A stretch of 64,000 nucleotides of DNA. Source: Clostridia bacterium (GTDB taxonomy: Bacteria > Bacillota > Clostridia > Oscillospirales > Acutalibacteraceae). Both the position numbers and the translations under genes were made by a program. The notes beneath the pieces were generated by a model. That model worked only from the letters and a program-made list of their open reading frames with translations, was not told the DNA's origin and did no database searches. Location: contig JAFXBG010000013.1 of NCBI GenBank assembly GCA_017521925.1, positions 27,931 to 91,930 of the forward strand. The letters are read 5' to 3'. Below are positions 60,133 to 64,000 of this stretch, piece after piece. How positions within the stretch are numbered: the first letter of the stretch is position 1; the number at the start of each line of letters is the position of its first letter.

Positions 60133-61098
60133 ATGCCTTTTTGGGGTTACCTTATTATTGTCGGTGCTTTAGCAGCTATCCTTATTCCGCTTTACTTTGT
60201 ATTCAGATACACATATAAAATCACCTGGGGTGTAATTGACGAACAGCTTGTTCGCACCTCCAAGGAAAAATGGGCAAGAGATTGCAGTTGTGCAACAAAC
60301 GAAGAACACGTAAGAATGTTTGAAGAAGGTATAGCCTGGGGCGACAAATACCGCGGATTTGCCAATGTTGAAGAAATCAACAATGACGGCTTAAAGCTTT
60401 GCGGCGAATACTTTGACTTTGGTTTTGACAAATGTGCCTTTATTTTACAGGGCAGAGCCGAAAGCCTTCTTTACTCCTACTATTTTGCAGAGCCTTACCG
60501 CAAACTGGGCTTTAACATTCTTGTTATTGATACCCGCGGTCACGGCGAAAGCGAAGGTTACTTTAACGGTTGTGGTATTACTGAAAGCAAAGACGTGCCT
60601 GCCTGGGTTAATCATATTGAGGAAAAATTTGGTATCCATACCTTTGTACTTCACGGCATCTGTATCGGCAGTACATCTGTATTTCTGGCAGCAACTAAAA
60701 AGAACTTCCCCAAAAGTGTCAAGGCTTTGGTTGCCGAGGGTACATATCACAGCTTTTATGAAAGCTTCCGCGAACATCTCAAAGAGCTTAAAAAGCCTAT
60801 CTATCCCGTTGTATGGCAGCTGAGAAGCATCTGCAAACGCCGTTTCGGCATTGACGTTAAAAAGCAGGCTCCTATTGAAGTTGCAGACAAGTTCACCTTA
60901 CCTTTGCTTTTAATGAGCGGTAAGTGCGACAAATACTCCCTGCCCCATAAATGCAAATCACTTTTTGATAAATGTGCATCAACTCAGAAACAGCTTGTTA
61001 CCTTTGATAAGGGTGCACATTCTCACTTAAGAATCAATGCCGCCGAAAAATATGACAACACTATCAAAAATTTCTTAGAGGACATTGAAATCATATGA
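60133..61098 (+). CDS. Membrane-anchored alpha/beta hydrolase with Cys nucleophile
   Basis: The 321-residue protein has an N-terminal membrane helix (about 5-27) and an alpha/beta hydrolase fold: FNILVIDTRGHGESEG, the nucleophile elbow GICIGS (Cys177 where Ser is usual), LLLMSGKCDKYSLP with the acid, and KGAHSHLRI with the catalytic His. Cys nucleophiles are known in dienelactone hydrolases, but the substrate here is unknown. AGAGGG precedes the ATG. It overlaps the nrdG-like gene by four bases. Confidence 0.88.
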   Translation: MPFWGYLIIVGALAAILIPLYFVFRYTYKITWGVIDEQLVRTSKEKWARDCSCATNEEHVRMFEEGIAWGDKYRGFANVEEINNDGLKLCGEYFDFGFDKCAFILQGRAESLLYSYYFAEPYRKLGFNILVIDTRGHGESEGYFNGCGITESKDVPAWVNHIEEKFGIHTFVLHGICIGSTSVFLAATKKNFPKSVKALVAEGTYHSFYESFREHLKELKKPIYPVVWQLRSICKRRFGIDVKKQAPIEVADKFTLPLLLMSGKCDKYSLPHKCKSLFDKCASTQKQLVTFDKGAHSHLRINAAEKYDNTIKNFLEDIEII

Positions 61099-61793
61099 AA
61101 ATAGAAGCCTTACAAAAGCTTACACTTTTAGACTATCCGGGCAAAATGGCAGCGACCGTGTTTACATATGGTTGTAACTTACGTTGCCCCTTCTGCCACA
61201 ATGCTTTGCTTGTAACTGAGGAAAGTGCGGGCGGAATCAGCACTGAGGAAGTGCTGAGCTTTCTTTCAAAAAGAAAAGGTATGCTGGAGGGAGTTTGCGT
61301 TACTGGCGGCGAACCCCTTTTACAGCCTGACATTGAGGATTTTTTAAGAGCCATTAAAGAAATGGGCTTTTCGTTAAAACTTGACACAAACGGAACTTTG
61401 CCCAAAAAACTTAAGGATGTAGTCAGCAAAGGACTTGTGGACTATGTTGCTATGGATATAAAAAACTGCCGTGATAAATATGCTCTTACTTCAGGAAAAA
61501 CCTGTATGGATTTAACCGCCGTTGATGAAAGCATAAAATTCCTTTTAAGCGGTGAAGTAGAAGCAGAATTTCGCACTACTGTAGTTAAAAATCTGCACAC
61601 CGAGGAAGATTTACTGAAAATTACAGACTGGATTTCCGGCTGTGACCGATACTTTTTGCAGCAGTTTGTGGATTCAGGTAATCTTATTGACAATAGTCTT
61701 TCGGGGTATTCTGACAGTGAGCTTACAGCTATTTATAAGCAGGTTAAAAGAAAACTGCCTGTTACAAAACTGAGAGGTATATCGGAAAATTAA
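61095..61793 (+). CDS. Radical SAM activase, anaerobic ribonucleotide reductase activating protein type
   Basis: The 232-residue protein shows KLTLLDYPGKMAATVFTYGC, the cluster motif CNLRCPFC, VCVTGGEPLLQPD and LDTNGTLP, which match the NrdG group of glycyl-radical activases. It would use SAM and a [4Fe-4S] cluster to install a glycyl radical on class III ribonucleotide reductase. nrdD itself is not in the window, so the partner is assumed. Coupled translation with the upstream hydrolase (ATGA) and a 12-base gap to plsY suggest one operon. Confidence 0.9.
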   Translation: MKIEALQKLTLLDYPGKMAATVFTYGCNLRCPFCHNALLVTEESAGGISTEEVLSFLSKRKGMLEGVCVTGGEPLLQPDIEDFLRAIKEMGFSLKLDTNGTLPKKLKDVVSKGLVDYVAMDIKNCRDKYALTSGKTCMDLTAVDESIKFLLSGEVEAEFRTTVVKNLHTEEDLLKITDWISGCDRYFLQQFVDSGNLIDNSLSGYSDSELTAIYKQVKRKLPVTKLRGISEN

Positions 61794-61805
61794 AGGAGAG
61801 GCAAA

Positions 61806-62414
61806 ATGGAATATCTGTGGTGTATATTAATCGGATATATGCTTGGCTCCATCAGCTTTGCAACCATTGTTTCAAAAATTAAAAAAGTAAATCTTAAAGA
61901 AAACGGTACCAAAAATTTAGGTGCAACCAACACCATGCTTGTTATGGGCAAGGGATACGGTGTATTGGTTATGCTGCTTGACGTATTCAAAACAGTATTG
62001 GCAATAAACATTGCAAGAATTATTTTTCCTCAGTTTTATGCCGCAGGCATTCTTACAGGTACATCGTCTGTATTGGGTCATATCTGTCCTTTTTACCTTA
62101 AGTTCAAAGGTGGCAAAGGCCTTGCCTGCTACGCGGGAATGATTTTAGCGCTGGACCCTGTGTTGTTTGTATTTATGCTTGTCCTTTGTGTAGGAATAAT
62201 GATTATTGTAAATCACTCGGTTATTGTTCCTTATACGGCAGCTGTGGTTTTTCCTTTGTTTTACTGCATACAAAATCCCCAGCCTGAAATAATTATCATT
62301 GCGATTTTTGTCGGCGTACTTCTTGCTGTAAGACATATTCCTGATATCATCAGGGCAAAAGCAGGCGGCGACTCTAAAATCAGAGACTATTTCAAAGAAC
62401 AGTTCCGCAAATAA
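61806..62414 (+). CDS. plsY: Acyl-phosphate:glycerol-3-phosphate acyltransferase
   Basis: The 202-residue membrane protein has the PlsY motifs: LIGYMLGSISFATIVSK, TKNLGATNTMLVMGKGYG, HICPFYLKFKGGKG and AVRHIPDIIRAKAGGDSKI, in five to seven helices. It makes lysophosphatidic acid from acyl-phosphate and glycerol-3-phosphate, the first acylation in phospholipid synthesis. AAAGGAGAGG precedes the ATG. A terminator follows at 62466. Confidence 0.96.
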   Translation: MEYLWCILIGYMLGSISFATIVSKIKKVNLKENGTKNLGATNTMLVMGKGYGVLVMLLDVFKTVLAINIARIIFPQFYAAGILTGTSSVLGHICPFYLKFKGGKGLACYAGMILALDPVLFVFMLVLCVGIMIIVNHSVIVPYTAAVVFPLFYCIQNPQPEIIIIAIFVGVLLAVRHIPDIIRAKAGGDSKIRDYFKEQFRK

Positions 62415-62465
62415 TCGGTTTACTGCGAGAGGCTATTTTATTATAAATCGAAAACGTATTGTATC

Positions 62466-62497
62466 AGGACTGCACTTGGCTGTGCAGTCCTTTTTTC
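62466..62497 (+). terminator. Terminator of hydrolase-nrdG-plsY
   Basis: AGGACTGCA pairs with TGCAGTCCT around CTTGGCTG, followed by TTTTTCG. Confidence 0.88.
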
Positions 62498-62559
62498 GCA
62501 TATTTCTACATAACGCACAAATAATATCTGTAACTTTAATTTACGGAGGTGTAGAGAAA

Positions 62560-62784
62560 ATGGGCAAAAACCAGTTTGTAACCCACCGAGATGACGGTTA
62601 CTGGCAGGTTATGGGAGAAGGCAACAAAAAGCCTACAGTAGTTGTGGAAACTCAGCGTGAGGCTATCGCTATTGCTACCGATATTGCCAAAAATCAGAAA
62701 TCAGAGCTTACTGTCTGCGGCAGAGACGGAAAAATCCGCAAGAAAAGCTCTTTCGGCAATGACCCTGTCCCCCCTCACGGTTAA
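62560..62784 (+). CDS. DUF2188 family protein
   Basis: The 74-residue product matches DUF2188: FVTHRDDGYWQVMGEGNKKP, then QREAIAIATDIAKNQKSELTVCGRDGKI and a short SSFGNDPVPPHG tail, which is typical of this small soluble family of unknown role. CGGAGG precedes the ATG at 62560; a longer frame from 62476 overlaps the plsY terminator and is rejected. It is apparently monocistronic. Confidence 0.88.
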   Translation: MGKNQFVTHRDDGYWQVMGEGNKKPTVVVETQREAIAIATDIAKNQKSELTVCGRDGKIRKKSSFGNDPVPPHG

Positions 62785-62795
62785 TAATTAACAAA

Positions 62796-62828
62796 ACCGC
62801 CGTCGGATTTTACTCCGGCGGCGGTTTC
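62796..62828 (+). terminator. Terminator of the DUF2188 gene
   Basis: AACCGCCGTCGGA pairs with TCCGGCGGCGGTT; the T-tract after it is short. Confidence 0.65.
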
Positions 62829-63155
62829 GCAGATATATATTAAGAATTGTGGGGAAAGCTTTACAACAGGACAAAGCTCTCGAACATTTTTGAGAAACCC
62901 TGTCCTTTTTCAGGCAACCTACTGTGCCTGATATATACAAAAAGCATTAAGCTTATTGCTTAAGTTATCTGTATTTTCCTGACTGCACCTGTAGCTTACC
63001 ATACAAAAATCCCACCTGCAACAAAATGGGATAAAAGGCGCATTTTAGGGACGAACAGCACGTTTGCCACTGAGGGCAGTTTCTCTTATGAAAGGGTTAA
63101 TTTAACAGAAAACCTTACATCAACAGCGGGGTCATTAACCATGACAGATAATTAA
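62829..63155. other. Gene-free region with several stem-loops, possible small RNAs
   Basis: No reading frame is credible in these 327 bases. Visible structures: AGGACA/TGTCCT with an inner CTCTC/GAGA stem and a TTTTT tail on the plus strand (about 62868-62916); a minus-strand terminator-like AAGCAATAAGCTTAATGCTT then TTTGT (about 62941-62967); and a minus-strand ATCCCA/TGGGAT stem followed by TTTTTG (63003-63032). I cannot match it to tmRNA, 6S, RNase P or SRP RNA by eye. Confidence 0.35.
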
Positions 63156-63184
63156 CAAAACAAAAGGGCGGTATACTACCACCC
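63156..63184 (-). terminator. Terminator of the arsC/spx-like gene
   Basis: Minus strand GGGTGGTA pairs with TACCGCCC (one wobble) and is followed by TTTTGTTTTG. Confidence 0.75.
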
Positions 63185-63192
63185 TGAAATCT

Positions 63193-63552
63193 TTATTCGC
63201 CTGAAACCGCACTCCGCCACTGTGACTCTTTAAAACCCACAAGTACAAAATCTTCACCCACAAGCAAAGGCCTTTTAACAAGCATACCGTCAGTGGAAAG
63301 CAAATCAAGCATTTGCTCCTCGCTCATAGCAGGGAGCTTGTCCTTAAGTTCCATAGAACGGTACAGAAGTCCGCTTGTGTTAAAAAACTTTTTAAGGGGC
63401 TCAGAGCTTTTCTTAAACCACTGCTTAAGCTCATCGGCACTTGGGTTATCCTCCTTGATATCTCTTAATACATATTCTATATTATTCTCATCAAGCCAAG
63501 CCTGAGCCTTTTTGCAGGTAGTGCACTTAGGATAGCAAATAAACGTAAGCAT
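63193..63552 (-). CDS. ArsC/Spx-family thioredoxin-fold protein
   Basis: The 119-residue product starts with FICYPKCTTCKKAQAWLDEN, where CTTC (Cys10 and Cys13) is the redox pair, and has LRDIKEDNPSADELKQWF and a C-terminal KRPLLVGEDFVLVGF. This matches the YffB/Spx-like branch of the ArsC family more than a true arsenate reductase, and Spx-type contact with RNA polymerase cannot be judged. AGGAGG precedes the ATG. It has its own promoter and terminator. Confidence 0.9.
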   Translation of the reverse strand: MLTFICYPKCTTCKKAQAWLDENNIEYVLRDIKEDNPSADELKQWFKKSSEPLKKFFNTSGLLYRSMELKDKLPAMSEEQMLDLLSTDGMLVKRPLLVGEDFVLVGFKESQWRSAVSGE

Positions 63553-63580
63553 AATAATCCTCCTTTAACATATTGATTTT

Positions 63581-63609
63581 ATTTTATCATATATCTCCAA
63601 ACACCGCAA
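63581..63609 (-). promoter_or_regulatory. Promoter of the arsC/spx-like gene
   Basis: Minus strand TTGCGG, 17-base spacer, TAAAAT with TG one base before the -10. Confidence 0.55.
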
Positions 63610-63639
63610 CAACCCCTCTGCAATTTCGCAGAGGGGTTG
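63610..63639 (-). terminator. Hairpin after the right-edge dockerin gene
   Basis: CAACCCCTCTGC pairs with GCAGAGGGGTTG. It ends directly at the -35 of the arsC promoter; the T-tract is poor (TTGCGGTGTTT), so some read-through is possible. Confidence 0.65.
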
Positions 63640-63660
63640 TCTTAATGTTTAATATAATAT

Positions 63661-64000
63661 TTATGCTGCAGGTTCGCCAATAGGTAAGCCTGTTTCAAGC
63701 TTTGCAACAAACTTCTGAATAGCAGTTGCGTCCTTGATGTTAACCTTGGTATCTGCATTTACATCTGCACGGATAAACTCAGCATCTGTAAGCTCCACAA
63801 TCTTTGCCGCAAACTTCTGAATCTGGGTTGCATCCTTGATGTTTACCTTGCCGTCGCCATTTACGTCGCCAAGGATTCCCTTGTCAACTACAGGCTCGTC
63901 AGGTGTTGCCTCTTTTTCAGGCTCTGCTACTACGTAAATGCTGAAATGCTCGGTTGTAAATACAAGACAGCCGTCTTTGTACTCTGCCTTCATATCGGTA
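63661..64000 (-). CDS. C-terminus of a secreted dockerin protein, 5' end beyond the window
   Basis: The frame is open to the right edge (Thr-Asp precede the first Met), so only the last 113 residues or so are visible. A beta-rich segment, YKDGCLVFTTEHFSIYVVAE, resembles the end of BspA/leucine-rich or other repeat surface proteins. A short acidic linker follows, then a type I dockerin with DVNGDGKVNIKDATQIQK and DVNADTKVNIKDATAIQK; the second loop has ADTK in place of GDGK. The upstream catalytic or binding domain cannot be known from here. Confidence 0.88.
   Translation of the reverse strand, partial: TDMKAEYKDGCLVFTTEHFSIYVVAEPEKEATPDEPVVDKGILGDVNGDGKVNIKDATQIQKFAAKIVELTDAEFIRADVNADTKVNIKDATAIQKFVAKLETGLPIGEPAA

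Overview
The window reads as chromosomal DNA of a low-to-mid GC, spore-forming, anaerobic gut Clostridia of the Ruminococcus/Oscillospiraceae type. The evidence is: type I dockerin modules on three secreted proteins (an alpha-amylase, a helical-repeat protein and a truncated protein at the right edge); spore genes (SpoVAC, a BofC-C-domain protein); a class B sortase and a Cna-B/von Willebrand surface protein; Firmicutes-type RqcH, RlmH, LuxS, DUF1385 and TrmK genes; a cysteine T-box; and very regular SigA promoters with 17-bp spacers. A starch-degrading relative of Ruminococcus bromii is a reasonable guess because of the dockerin-bearing amylase, but no 16S rRNA is present to prove it. No rRNA, CRISPR array, prophage, transposase or plasmid gene was seen.

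Layout. 1-2172 (minus): pnp (cut by the window edge), rpsO and an XRE regulator. 2349-4695 (plus): tRNA-Thr, a MIF-like tautomerase, yjbQ, murF. 4745-7202 (minus): dockerin alpha-amylase and a small BofC-like secreted protein. 7405-12200 (plus): class A PBP, homoserine dehydrogenase, aspartate kinase with an internal start. 12340-14834: a LytTR/GHKL two-component pair and a ComEA-like helix-hairpin-helix protein. 14920-16241: divergent LysR and PQ-loop genes. 16303-16590: a tRNA-Pro and a palindromic element with tRNA-derived ends. 16688-23062 (minus): rqcH, rlmH, walJ-like, murA, yifB. 23262-25978 (plus): a SigH-like sigma factor, zinc-ribbon protein, DUF1858, trmK, nif3. 26039-27246 (minus): a padR - DUF6120 - secreted protein operon facing a predicted C-rich small RNA (27372-27540). 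27707-37610 (plus): trmB, a lipoprotein, an OmpR/HK pair, DUF1385, prmC, recA, recX, rimO, pgsA. 37652-40044: Cys T-box, cysE, cysS. 40626-43722: GH25 lysozyme, luxS, an M23/G5 peptidase with an apparent CTG start. 43841-48567: small membrane and lipoprotein genes, spoVAC (minus), nifS, thiI. 48591-52949: a sortase B fusion, a MoaB-like protein, a cytoplasmic GH13 and a K+ channel. 52997-56841 (minus): a pilin-like adhesin and a Cys-rich partner. 57192-58895: a dockerin protein. 58995-64000: degV, a hydrolase with a Cys nucleophile, an nrdG-like activase, plsY, DUF2188, arsC/spx, and the C-terminus of a third dockerin protein.

How it fits together. The extracellular starch enzyme plus dockerins, the sortase and adhesin, and the cytoplasmic GH13 suggest polysaccharide scavenging at a surface complex whose cohesin scaffold lies elsewhere. 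Most of the remainder is housekeeping: peptidoglycan (murF, murA, PBP, M23, GH25), tRNA and ribosome maturation, amino-acid and sulfur metabolism.

The least explained material is regulatory and intergenic: the C-rich RNA whose CACACCCC octamers are complementary to the padR ribosome-binding site; a dispersed repeat found exactly at stop codons of three unrelated genes; a tRNA-derived palindromic element; a 15-bp inverted repeat flanking the M23 promoter; and palindromes set inside promoter spacers. All coordinates and motif calls were made by eye; no database search was run.
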